A stretch of 22,237 bases of DNA, taken from positions 1 to 22,237 of IMG/VR virus record IMGVR_UViG_3300030117_004488; one strand, 5' to 3'. The stretch is from a virus. Position 1 is the first letter of the stretch. The number at the start of each line of letters is the position of its first letter. This document shows, one piece after another, positions 16,684-22,237 of this stretch. The notes under the pieces are model-generated. The model searched no databases. It was given only the letters and a program-made list of their open reading frames with translations, and was not told where the DNA came from. The position numbers were made by a program, and so were the translations under genes.

Positions 16684-19454
16684 TAAGAACTACTTGTTTC
16701 AGTATCTACAGAAGAAGTAGATAAAATTCTATATCTAATGCCAATACTTTTAATTTTTAATTTAATTGTACTATTTCCATTACTTTGAACTCTTATAGAA
16801 ATACTTGTGCATTTAATAGCAGATGATGGTTTTATATTTAATGTATTTATATTATCAAAATTAGCTTCCCCACTTAATGCTTGATTTGTTACTAATGATG
16901 TAGAACTACTATTAGGAACATCATTACCATTTATTTCATAGAGAACATCAATGTTTCCGCCTGTGTTATCTGTTAAATATTCTATATTTACTTCATATAT
17001 TTTTTTATAAATATTAGGAGCTCCAAAATCTTCATCCTTTGTTGTTAAAACAAAAGAAGACGCAACAGTATCGGTTAATGCAACTGTAAATAAATCTTTA
17101 TTATTAGAACTACCAGTGGCTGGGTCAGCATATACTAAAATTCCACCCATTCTATTTATACCACCATCAGCATCATTTTCTATCTCATGTCCTGTAAAAG
17201 TAATCATATTGCTTATTCCTGTATTAGAACCTCCATATAATCCCCAACCAGCAGTGCTGTCTAATGAATTTCCATTTGTCCAAGTTTTACTTGCAATGTC
17301 AAATATTTTTATTTCAGTTAAATCATCAACATCATCTGTTATTAACAATTTATTTGAAGAAGAATCAAAACCAATAGCGGGTCCAAAAGAACCAGTGTCA
17401 TAAAAAGTAGTCCAATTTTCATATGAAATTTTTTCTAATATTAAATTTTGTGGATTTTTTCCTTGAGATAAATAAACACCAGTTCTACTAACCCAAGCGA
17501 TTCCATAATTTGTTGTGGCAACTCCCCATTGTCCAGTTGTACCCATTCCTTCAAATTTATTTAACAACCTCCAAGATGCGTCATTCCCAATATTTGAAAT
17601 ATCTATTAAGAATAAAGAGTTCTTTTTAAATGCAAAAAGAATACCATTAAAATAAGCTAAAGCAGTAAACTCATCTCCGTCATTGCCAGCTATTTCTAAT
17701 TTATAAGAACTTGGGAAAATATCATATTTAGCAACAGGTGTGTAAAATATTGCATCACCCATTCTTTTCTTTTTTCCATCTTTAGGGTCATAATATAGTA
17801 CATTAGCTGCAAAAACTCTTGTTCCAGCTACAACTGAAGCTGTCCATCCCATTCCCACTGCATCACCAAAACACAAAGCATATTCTTGTGGAGAGTATCC
17901 ATTTATATTTTCATAACTTTCTGGATTTAATCTTTTTATAGTATGTTGTTCGCTTTTAAATCCTTCAAAATATTGGTCAGTCCATCCCATATCTTCACCA
18001 CCTGTATCAGCGTCTGCAACACTAGCCCAATCTTCATACTCACTTAAAGTAGAAGTTCTAGTCCCTCCCCCTGCTCCAGCGTGACTAACTTGATAATCCA
18101 TGTCAAGTAATAAAGACCAAAAATTATTTGTTCCAGCTTTTCTCATATAAATACGGCCACCTATTAATCTTTTATTTATATAAGTATTATGTTCTGTTTC
18201 ATTGCTTAATCCAGAAATATGAACTCTTGCATATAAAACTTCATTAGAATCAATTTGAACATTATTACCTTTCATTTTTTTAATTAATGATTCTTGGTTA
18301 CCATCGTAAATAAAAGTTTCTCCAAATTCATATTCTCCAGAATCCCAAGTACCTTCAGTGCTACCTTCACTTTGATAAACTTCTAATAAACATCCATCAC
18401 CAGGAAATGGATAAATATCAAAAGACCTACCATTCCAATTAGATGAATTTGTAGAAGTTGTAAAATCTGAATTTGCCTCATCTAATGCAGTTATTTTCCA
18501 AACATCATTATTAGCAACATCATAAGCTACCAACCATCTACTTCCATTAGCCGCAGCTGTTACATTCGCAGACCAACCTTGCCAATTACTTACGGCCGCT
18601 GATTTTACCCAATATCCAATATTATCATTTTCAGAAAAAACAACATCTACTCTAAAACTGTTTGCATCTGGGACATTAGTAACTGTATGCTCCCCATTAT
18701 AATTTATTGTCCCTCTTATTGTAATTACATCATTAACAGCTAATCCATGACTTGAATCTGTCATTGTAGTAGTCCCATCTCCTGCATCAGCCATTCCAGT
18801 TATGCTACCAACAGATGCGCCAGGAGCTGCGTATATCAATGAAGTAGTATCTCCAGTAGCAGTTCCACTTAAAGCTGGAGCTACGAAACCAACTGTAGGT
18901 TTTGGTAATGTTTGTGCTTCATCAAACCATTGAGGAGCTATTCCCTGCCCTAATAAAGTTTTATCACCATCAGTTCCTATTCTTCCAAATATTTTAGTAG
19001 TCTGCCTTCCGTCAAATGCAGCGTCAGAATGTCTTAATACTCCATTTGCATAATAAAAAACAGAAATACAAGCTGTACTATCTCCTAAATCGCAAAGACC
19101 TTGCGTTAATACATGGTCGTTTGATTGGTCATCATATCCAAGTAAATCAAAAGTTGAAGTTGCTTTATCCGCTATTACAATATATTCACTTTCCCTAGCA
19201 GTTATAGTGTCTTTTGTGCTTGAATAAGAATAATCAGATTTAAATGCAAAAAGGCCTCTTCCTAATTTTATAGTTGCGCTATGGTCTTGAACTACTCTAG
19301 TTGATGTTTGAGGAGCTACAGTTCTAGCTGAACCTATCTCATCTACAACCAATCCATTACATTGAGAAACTTCATTTGGTTTTAGTTCTCTGGAATTTGT
19401 TTTTGAATTTAAACCTCCAGAAAAATCTTTATAGACAAGATATTTTTTAGGCAT
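16683..19454 (-). CDS. Tail/stabilisation-type beta-propeller protein, 923 aa
   Basis: The N terminus (YKDFSGGLNSKTNSRELKP) carries the F-S-G-G-L-N opening common to phage stabilisation/tail-associated proteins of the P22 gp10 type, followed by the usual conserved N-G-L-V-V-D-E. At about residues 215-285 lies a domain with S-H-G-L-A-V-N-D and N-Y-N-G-E-H-T-V, matching the FCCH-like beta insertion seen in many phage tail proteins. About 480-740 is rich in strands with an F-A-F-K-K-N-S-L-F-L-I-D pattern, typical of a propeller. The last 150 residues contain the FGAPNIYKKIYEVNIEY segment usual near the C terminus of such proteins. A virion role at the tail or portal junction is likely. The start at 19454 lies 4 nt after the upstream stop, with no strong ribosome binding site, so coupling is probable. 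Confidence 0.8.
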   Translation of the reverse strand: MPKKYLVYKDFSGGLNSKTNSRELKPNEVSQCNGLVVDEIGSARTVAPQTSTRVVQDHSATIKLGRGLFAFKSDYSYSSTKDTITARESEYIVIADKATSTFDLLGYDDQSNDHVLTQGLCDLGDSTACISVFYYANGVLRHSDAAFDGRQTTKIFGRIGTDGDKTLLGQGIAPQWFDEAQTLPKPTVGFVAPALSGTATGDTTSLIYAAPGASVGSITGMADAGDGTTTMTDSSHGLAVNDVITIRGTINYNGEHTVTNVPDANSFRVDVVFSENDNIGYWVKSAAVSNWQGWSANVTAAANGSRWLVAYDVANNDVWKITALDEANSDFTTSTNSSNWNGRSFDIYPFPGDGCLLEVYQSEGSTEGTWDSGEYEFGETFIYDGNQESLIKKMKGNNVQIDSNEVLYARVHISGLSNETEHNTYINKRLIGGRIYMRKAGTNNFWSLLLDMDYQVSHAGAGGGTRTSTLSEYEDWASVADADTGGEDMGWTDQYFEGFKSEQHTIKRLNPESYENINGYSPQEYALCFGDAVGMGWTASVVAGTRVFAANVLYYDPKDGKKKRMGDAIFYTPVAKYDIFPSSYKLEIAGNDGDEFTALAYFNGILFAFKKNSLFLIDISNIGNDASWRLLNKFEGMGTTGQWGVATTNYGIAWVSRTGVYLSQGKNPQNLILEKISYENWTTFYDTGSFGPAIGFDSSSNKLLITDDVDDLTEIKIFDIASKTWTNGNSLDSTAGWGLYGGSNTGISNMITFTGHEIENDADGGINRMGGILVYADPATGSSNNKDLFTVALTDTVASSFVLTTKDEDFGAPNIYKKIYEVNIEYLTDNTGGNIDVLYEINGNDVPNSSSTSLVTNQALSGEANFDNINTLNIKPSSAIKCTSISIRVQSNGNSTIKLKIKSIGIRYRILSTSSVDTETSSS

Positions 19455-19458
19455 ATCA

Positions 19459-19572
19459 TTAATACATTGAGCGTTTTTTTACTTTTTTAGGAGACTTCCT
19501 TGAAGATTTTTTCTTAGATGGCTTTGGAGGTCTTCCTCTTTTTGAGCCATAAGTTCCTTTACCTTTTGGCAT
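19459..19572 (-). CDS. Tiny basic protein with AT-hook-like core, 37 aa
   Basis: ATG at 19572, preceded by AGGA about 8 nt upstream and 1 nt after the previous stop. About 40% of residues are Lys or Arg. K11-R12-G13-R14-P15-P contains the RGRP core of AT-hook peptides, which insert in the minor groove of AT-rich DNA. The tail is Ser/Lys-rich (KKKSSRKSPKKVKKRS). Small basic proteins of this type occur next to tail genes in environmental phages, but their role is not established. Binding of the AT-rich phage genome, or a packaged DNA-condensing role, is inference. The good ribosome binding site and tight packing support the gene despite its length. Confidence 0.7.
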   Translation of the reverse strand: MPKGKGTYGSKRGRPPKPSKKKSSRKSPKKVKKRSMY

Positions 19573-19573
19573 A

Positions 19574-19717
19574 TTATATTCCTAATCTTGTTGCGATTTT
19601 TTCTACTCGCTGTTTCATGTTTTTATTTTCATCAAGTAAATAAGCAATGTATTTTTCTAAATCTTTAATAGAAGATTCTTTACTTTTTACTTCTTTTTTC
19701 TTTTTAGATTCTGGCAT
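19574..19717 (-). CDS. Small Lys/Glu-rich hypothetical protein, 47 aa
   Basis: ATG at 19717 overlaps the upstream stop as TGATG and has AAAGGT about 6 nt upstream. A charged Lys/Glu/Ser N terminus (PESKKKKEVKSKESS) is followed by a predicted amphipathic helix (IKDLEKYIAYLLDENKNMKQ) with heptad spacing, so it may form a short coiled coil. No family is recognised. It sits between the 75-aa gene and the AT-hook-like gene with no non-coding gap. Confidence 0.65.
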   Translation of the reverse strand: MPESKKKKEVKSKESSIKDLEKYIAYLLDENKNMKQRVEKIATRLGI

Positions 19718-19944
19718 CACTTACCTTTAAACACACCTTCTAAAATATCCGTAACTACATCAACAACTTTTTCAAAAAATATCTGTTCTTTATCTTCACT
19801 TACAAACGGGATGTCTATTCTTTTGTTAATAGCAGTAGCAATTTTTTCTGCCATTTCATCTGAACCTAAATGATTCATTGCTTCTTCTTGCATTTTTTCA
19901 GCTTGCTCTTCAGCTAACTTTACTAGCATTGATTTTATATCCAT
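19717..19944 (-). CDS. Small acidic helical hypothetical protein, 75 aa
   Basis: ATG at 19944 immediately follows the stop of the 48-aa membrane protein, with AAGGA about 7 nt upstream. The sequence is an almost continuous amphipathic helix, Glu/Met/Ala-rich at the start (LVKLAEEQAEKMQEEAMNHL) and ending in a hydrophobic helix (FFEKVVDVVTDILEGVFKG). No membrane span or catalytic motif is seen. Similar small helical proteins accompany phage lysis or tail genes, but no assignment is made. Confidence 0.7.
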   Translation of the reverse strand: MDIKSMLVKLAEEQAEKMQEEAMNHLGSDEMAEKIATAINKRIDIPFVSEDKEQIFFEKVVDVVTDILEGVFKGK

Positions 19945-20091
19945 TTAACTTTCCTTTATCTTTTTTGTTTTTAAATATAAATAATAAATTTGTATTGCAA
20001 ACATAATGCACATTAATACGCCTGATATAATATCTGTCCAATATACCATTCCTAAACCTGTGCTTATTCCTGTTACTTTTAAACTATCCAT
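19945..20091 (-). CDS. Single-span membrane protein, 48 aa
   Basis: ATG at 20091 overlaps the end of the upstream 94-aa gene by 8 nt; TAA at 19945-19947 abuts the next ATG exactly. A polar N terminus of about 18 residues is followed by one clear hydrophobic span (DIISGVLMCIMFAIQIYYLY, about 20-39) and a basic cytoplasmic tail (LKTKKIKES). By the positive-inside rule the C terminus should face the cytoplasm. It belongs to a run of four small single-span proteins here, which together resemble a holin or envelope module. The exact role is unknown. Confidence 0.65.
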   Translation of the reverse strand: MDSLKVTGISTGLGMVYWTDIISGVLMCIMFAIQIYYLYLKTKKIKES

Positions 20092-20368
20092 TGCTTCTTA
20101 ACCTATCTAATTCTTTTTCTAAATAATCAATTCTTTGATTTTGTTTAATATCAGCTGGGATTTCAGCATTTTGATTTGCTTTAGCATCTTCTTCCATTCT
20201 GCCAATATGTTCTTCATTGATACTTACTTGGTATTCTAAAAAAGATATTCGAGCATTTAATTCTCCATAACCCCAGACCATAGCTCCAATTAATGCTATA
20301 GCTTGAAAAAGCATTGGAAGGCTTATGTTTAAGCTACTAGAATCTGATATAGGTTTAATGTCTGCCAT
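20084..20368 (-). CDS. Membrane-anchored coiled-coil protein, 94 aa (paralogue of 108-aa gene)
   Basis: ATG at 20368 overlaps the upstream gene by 14 nt. A short polar N terminus is followed by one membrane span at about residues 18-36 (LFQAIALIGAMVWGYGEL) and then a long charged coiled coil to the end. The span and the start of the coil align closely with the 108-aa protein two genes upstream: N-I-S-L-P-x-L-x-Q-A-I-A-L-I-G against S-I-N-L-K-x-L-x-Q-I-A-V-L-I-G, then WGYGEL against YGYWQI, then E-x-Q-V-S-I-N-E-E-H-I-G against D-K-V-I-I-A-D-E-Q-I-G. The two are evidently paralogues. The topology (short N terminus, span, coiled coil) is like inner-membrane spanins, but no partner or function is proven. 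Confidence 0.75.
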   Translation of the reverse strand: MADIKPISDSSSLNISLPMLFQAIALIGAMVWGYGELNARISFLEYQVSINEEHIGRMEEDAKANQNAEIPADIKQNQRIDYLEKELDRLRSNG

Positions 20369-20672
20369 TTATTCTACTCATAGAGCCTTTTAATTCAGAT
20401 ACTTGATTATCCAAATCATTTATTTCTTTAGTGATAGCATCAAATTTTCTATCTAATTTATCATCAGATTGATTCCATCTACCAATTAATTTTATAATCA
20501 TACCTTCCATGTTTTCTAAAGTTTCACTTTGACCTTTATTTTCTACTTTTAAATTTTCTAATGTTTCTTGCTGTTTTGCTGATTTATTGCTTAATGATAC
20601 TACTAAATATACAAACATTGCTCCAACAACGCCTATCATTCCTGCTTCACCATATAAAGCCATAAAATCCAT
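20355..20672 (-). CDS. Holin-like membrane/coiled-coil protein, 105 aa
   Basis: ATG at 20672 overlaps the upstream stop as TAATG, and GAGGT lies about 8 nt upstream. An N-terminal hydrophobic span at about residues 9-27 (EAGMIGVVGAMFVYLVVSLS) is followed by a coiled coil to the C terminus, with E-T-L-E-N occurring twice (about residues 36-40 and 50-54). This layout resembles small phage holins of the BhlA/UviB type, with an N-terminal span and cytoplasmic coil, but that match rests on topology only. It lies between two paralogous single-span coiled-coil genes, so the three may act together at the envelope. Confidence 0.7.
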   Translation of the reverse strand: MDFMALYGEAGMIGVVGAMFVYLVVSLSNKSAKQQETLENLKVENKGQSETLENMEGMIIKLIGRWNQSDDKLDRKFDAITKEINDLDNQVSELKGSMSRINGRH

Positions 20673-20998
20673 TATTTTTTACCTCGTTTCTTTTTACCCC
20701 AACTTAATGGATTAATATTAAATTCTTTTTCATAAAAAGCTACTTTTTGTGCCAATTCTTCTCTTTCAACCCGTTCTTCCAAGATATGCTTATCAAGGAG
20801 GCTCCCAATTTGTTCATCCGCAATAATAACTTTATCTTCAAGGTTTCGTATCCTTGTTTCAATTTGCCAATAGCCATATACCAACATTCCGATAAGAACT
20901 GCAATTTGACCAAGCCACTTAAGGTTAATGCTAACAATGGCGTTATCGTCAAGAATAGTAGTCCTATAACTTCTGGCGGTATCTGGTTTGCCACTCAC
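20672..20998 (-). CDS. Membrane-anchored coiled-coil protein, 108 aa (GTG start)
   Basis: I choose GTG at 20998 because GAGGT lies 4-5 nt upstream and the codon forms a GTGA overlap with the preceding stop; an in-frame TTG at 21019 (115 aa) has no ribosome binding site. A polar N terminus is followed by one membrane span at about residues 28-46 (WLGQIAVLIGMLVYGYWQI), a charged coiled coil (RIRNLEDKVIIADEQI onward) and a basic tail (GKKKRGKK). The span and coil match the 94-aa protein downstream, so they are paralogues. Codons here use more G and C than in the neighbours. A spanin-like role is possible by topology but not shown. An 84-codon frame is nested inside in the +1 frame (20740-20994). 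Confidence 0.7.
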   Translation of the reverse strand: MSGKPDTARSYRTTILDDNAIVSINLKWLGQIAVLIGMLVYGYWQIETRIRNLEDKVIIADEQIGSLLDKHILEERVEREELAQKVAFYEKEFNINPLSWGKKKRGKK

Positions 20999-21240
20999 TT
21001 TACCTCGACTTTTTCCCAATCATTGTGTAAGTAACACCAATTAGTATGATTAGAGATATTACCATGATACCAATGTGTAATGCTATCAGCATCCGTTATC
21101 TCTGTAAATACTGTATTTGTAAGTGTATCTTGTGGTGTTAGAGGAACGTTTGCCACTACCCAACCTTGACTGCAACTTGGTATCCCTGATATAATTAACA
21201 GGAATGTCATAACTTGTACTAACAACTTTAAAATCTCCAT
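20995..21240 (-). CDS. Possible exported/lipoprotein-like small protein, 81 aa
   Basis: ATG at 21240. A very hydrophobic N terminus (MEILKLLVQVMTFLLIIS) precedes G-I-P-S-C24, a degenerate lipobox (Ile at -3 and Ser at -1 are acceptable; Pro at -2 is unusual). The rest is polar with Trp and a second Cys (GNISNHTNWCYLHNDW). Its stop forms a GTGA overlap with the next gene, which supports this frame downstream. No ribosome binding site precedes the ATG, and the 5' half overlaps a 60-aa frame that is itself coupled to the upstream gene. It may instead be the 3' part of a +1-frameshifted 90-aa product. An outer-membrane spanin-like lipoprotein is one possibility only. Confidence 0.45.
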   Translation of the reverse strand: MEILKLLVQVMTFLLIISGIPSCSQGWVVANVPLTPQDTLTNTVFTEITDADSITHWYHGNISNHTNWCYLHNDWEKVEVK

Positions 21241-21268
21241 TATCTAATTTTTCTATTATTTTGTTCAT
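21086..21268 (-). CDS. Alternative or overlapping small frame, 60 aa
   Basis: ATG at 21268 forms an ATGA overlap with the stop of the 97-aa gene and has a GGTGGATGG ribosome-binding-like stretch upstream, so translation very likely begins here; a start five codons earlier (21283) is less likely. The N-terminal half (EKLDNGDFKVVSTSYDIPVN) looks like ordinary protein. The C-terminal half (GKRSSNTTRYTYKYS) looks like out-of-frame sequence. It runs in a different frame from the 81-aa frame, which starts 28 nt downstream. Either the two genes overlap, or a +1 shift joins this start to the 81-aa frame. Confidence 0.4.
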   Translation of the reverse strand: MNKIIEKLDNGDFKVVSTSYDIPVNYIRDTKLQSRLGSGKRSSNTTRYTYKYSIYRDNGC

Positions 21269-21558
21269 AATACCATCCACCATGCAATTCCTGTCTCAAC
21301 AACAATATCAGCCATAGTATTATATGCCCATGCTTTTTTAGTTCCGTAAGTTTCTTCATCACCTTCAATAATCCATTCAAATATTTCCCACAATACTCCA
21401 ATAATAAATACTCCCATTACGCACCAAAAATCTGTCCAATGTAACCATTGAAATATCTTACATAAGAAAGCTCCTGCCGCTAAATGATAAGCAGTCCAGC
21501 CATCTAATTGACCTGTTTTATATTGCCATGATACTAATGTTGCTAAAGGATTTTTCAT
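21265..21558 (-). CDS. Multi-pass membrane protein with WE-x-FE motif, 97 aa
   Basis: ATG at 21558 overlaps the upstream stop as TAATG and has GGTGGA about 5 nt upstream. Hydrophobic segments lie at about residues 22-38, 42-62 and 82-97. The second leads into G-V-L-W-E-I-F-E-W, followed by Y-G and then N-T-M-A-D-I-V. This order (His in the first span, W-E-x-x-E, then N/D-x-x-A-D-I in the last) resembles the VanZ/DUF2238-like group of small membrane proteins, whose biochemical role is mostly unknown. The match is by motif memory and is tentative. It precedes the single-span protein module and could be part of it. Confidence 0.7.
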   Translation of the reverse strand: MKNPLATLVSWQYKTGQLDGWTAYHLAAGAFLCKIFQWLHWTDFWCVMGVFIIGVLWEIFEWIIEGDEETYGTKKAWAYNTMADIVVETGIAWWMVL

Positions 21559-21782
21559 TATTCCACCGCTGTTGATTGTTTAATTCCTTGACCTGGGTTA
21601 TACCAAGATTTAGTTTGTATGTAAGGTTTTCCAAGTATTTCTACAAGAGGTTGCCCTTCATGTTGAGGGTGCTCAACTGGTTTAGGTTCTTCTTTTTTTA
21701 ATAATTGTAAATACATTAAATCTAAATGTCTTATTAAATGAGTTAATTCTGGAATACTTACTACTATTTGTTTTTCATTCAT
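21558..21782 (-). CDS. Small hypothetical protein, 74 aa
   Basis: ATG at 21782 forms an ATGA overlap with the upstream stop. The N-terminal half is a probable amphipathic helix (IPELTHLIRHLDLMYLQLLK). A Pro/Glu/His-rich linker (EEPKPVEHPQHEGQP) separates it from a short mixed C-terminal part (ILGKPYIQTKSWYNPGQGIK). No membrane span or known domain is recognised. It is coupled to both neighbours. Confidence 0.65.
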   Translation of the reverse strand: MNEKQIVVSIPELTHLIRHLDLMYLQLLKKEEPKPVEHPQHEGQPLVEILGKPYIQTKSWYNPGQGIKQSTAVE

Positions 21783-22069
21783 AATTTTGTTATTACTCCA
21801 TTAACTAATTTATGTTTTCCAATTATCATTCTTCCACTTCCTCCTCCATGTTCATCTTTACATTTATCAACATATGCTTGTTCAATTGTATTAAAATTAT
21901 CACTACGTTGTATAACATTTCCATTAAAAACAAGAAAATATTTTTTGCTAGAAGGATAAGCCAGGGCCTCTGTTGTACCATCTGGATACTTCTTTGTTCT
22001 AGTTGCACCTGGAGTTGTATTTCTATACAACTTCAAATCATGACCCTGTGAACTTTTCCTTATTAACAT
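21779..22069 (-). CDS. Small hypothetical protein, 96 aa
   Basis: ATG at 22069 overlaps the upstream stop as TGATG. The product is basic and strand-rich in the first two thirds (KKYFLVFNGNVIQRSDNFNT), then has Cys-x-Asp-Glu-His followed by Gly-Gly-Gly and a short C-terminal strand. The single Cys-His pair is not enough to call a metal site. No family is recognised. Two plus-strand frames and one other minus-strand frame overlap this gene but lack coupling. Confidence 0.65.
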   Translation of the reverse strand: MLIRKSSQGHDLKLYRNTTPGATRTKKYPDGTTEALAYPSSKKYFLVFNGNVIQRSDNFNTIEQAYVDKCKDEHGGGSGRMIIGKHKLVNGVITKL

Positions 22070-22236
22070 CAGCTAGCTTCAGCCTCAACTTCTTCAGGCT
22101 CTAAAGCTTTCTTAAGCTCCATCACACCTTTCTGATGTTTTTCTACAAACACTTTTTCACACTCAACTAATTGCTGACGCATGAAAGCATTTGTATTCAG
22201 TTTATTTTGAACATCATTTACATGATTTTGGTACAT
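22069..22236 (-). CDS. Small helical hypothetical protein, at least 55 aa (start may lie outside)
   Basis: The frame runs from ATG at 22236 to TGA at 22069-22071, giving 55 residues; the window ends one base upstream of this ATG, so the true start may be outside. It is mostly charged helix with Gln/Glu/Lys (MRQQLVECEKVFVEKHQKGV) and an acidic Ala/Glu tail (EPEEVEAEAS). No domain is recognised. Its stop is coupled to the next gene by one shared base. Confidence 0.55.
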   Translation of the reverse strand: MYQNHVNDVQNKLNTNAFMRQQLVECEKVFVEKHQKGVMELKKALEPEEVEAEAS

Positions 22237-22237
22237 A

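Noticed and set aside
20998-21019. TTG at 21019 as start of the 108-aa membrane protein
   Set aside because: It has no ribosome binding site; GTG at 20998 has GAGGT upstream and a GTGA overlap with the preceding stop.
20672-21240. Classical Rz/Rz1 spanin pair
   Set aside because: Topology and frame overlap are suggestive, but the lipobox is degenerate, the lipoprotein-like frame lies upstream of the inner-membrane candidate, and no endolysin is in view. Kept only as a possibility.
1-22237. tRNA genes, CRISPR arrays, insertion sequences, integrase or attachment sites
   Set aside because: I read the short non-coding gaps and gene ends and saw no cloverleaf-like sequence, regularly spaced repeats, transposase or recombinase motifs.

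Overview
This window is an AT-rich block of a tailed-phage genome or a closely related prophage. The evidence is one long, tightly packed minus-strand operon (about 22.2 kb down to 573) of small membrane and coiled-coil proteins, then virion structural and ejection-type proteins, then two giant proteins. Neighbouring genes overlap by 1-14 nt or abut. Junctions are mostly ATGA, TAATG, TGATG or GTGA, and many starts have GGAG/AGGA-type ribosome binding sites. The gp10-like tail/stabilisation protein followed by Ala/Gly/Gln-rich internal proteins and very large multidomain proteins suggests a short-tailed (podovirus-like) virion, probably marine or another low-GC bacterial host. The host cannot be named from this sequence. 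No capsid, portal, terminase, endolysin, integrase, tRNA or CRISPR array is visible.

Layout in transcription order (right to left): four small genes (22236-21265), the last being a multi-pass membrane protein with a WE-x-FE motif. Next comes a compact module (21268-19945) of single-membrane-span, coiled-coil and lipoprotein-like proteins resembling a lysis or envelope module, with overlapping reading frames and locally raised GC. Then three tiny genes (19944-19459), one with an AT-hook-like RGRP core. A 923-aa tail/stabilisation protein follows (19454-16683), then a 204-aa unknown, a 321-aa Ala/Gly-rich protein, a 263-aa Gln-rich protein and a 616-aa helical protein. A 2698-aa giant (12355-4259) and a 1229-aa giant (4262-573) close the operon. 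On the plus strand at the left edge, three small genes (1-500) converge on the giants, and a strong terminator hairpin (528-575) separates the two transcription units.

The main finding is in the 2698-aa protein. Around residues 2085-2129 it carries the active-site signature of double-psi beta-barrel RNA polymerases: an R-x-P-like segment, then F-H-P, then A-D-H-D-G-D, equivalent to NADFDGD of bacterial beta-prime. Residues 1879-1901 may be a companion first barrel, and an A-V-D-N-A-K helix lies downstream. Its place among virion structural genes suggests a single-chain virion RNA polymerase carried in the particle and ejected with the DNA, comparable in concept to crAss-like phage phi14:2 gp66. 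The same chain also has Gly/Ala-rich hydrophobic segments, a KOW/SH3-like segment, a long coiled coil and an embedded GNAT acetyltransferase domain. This is inference from motifs and needs profile and structure searches.
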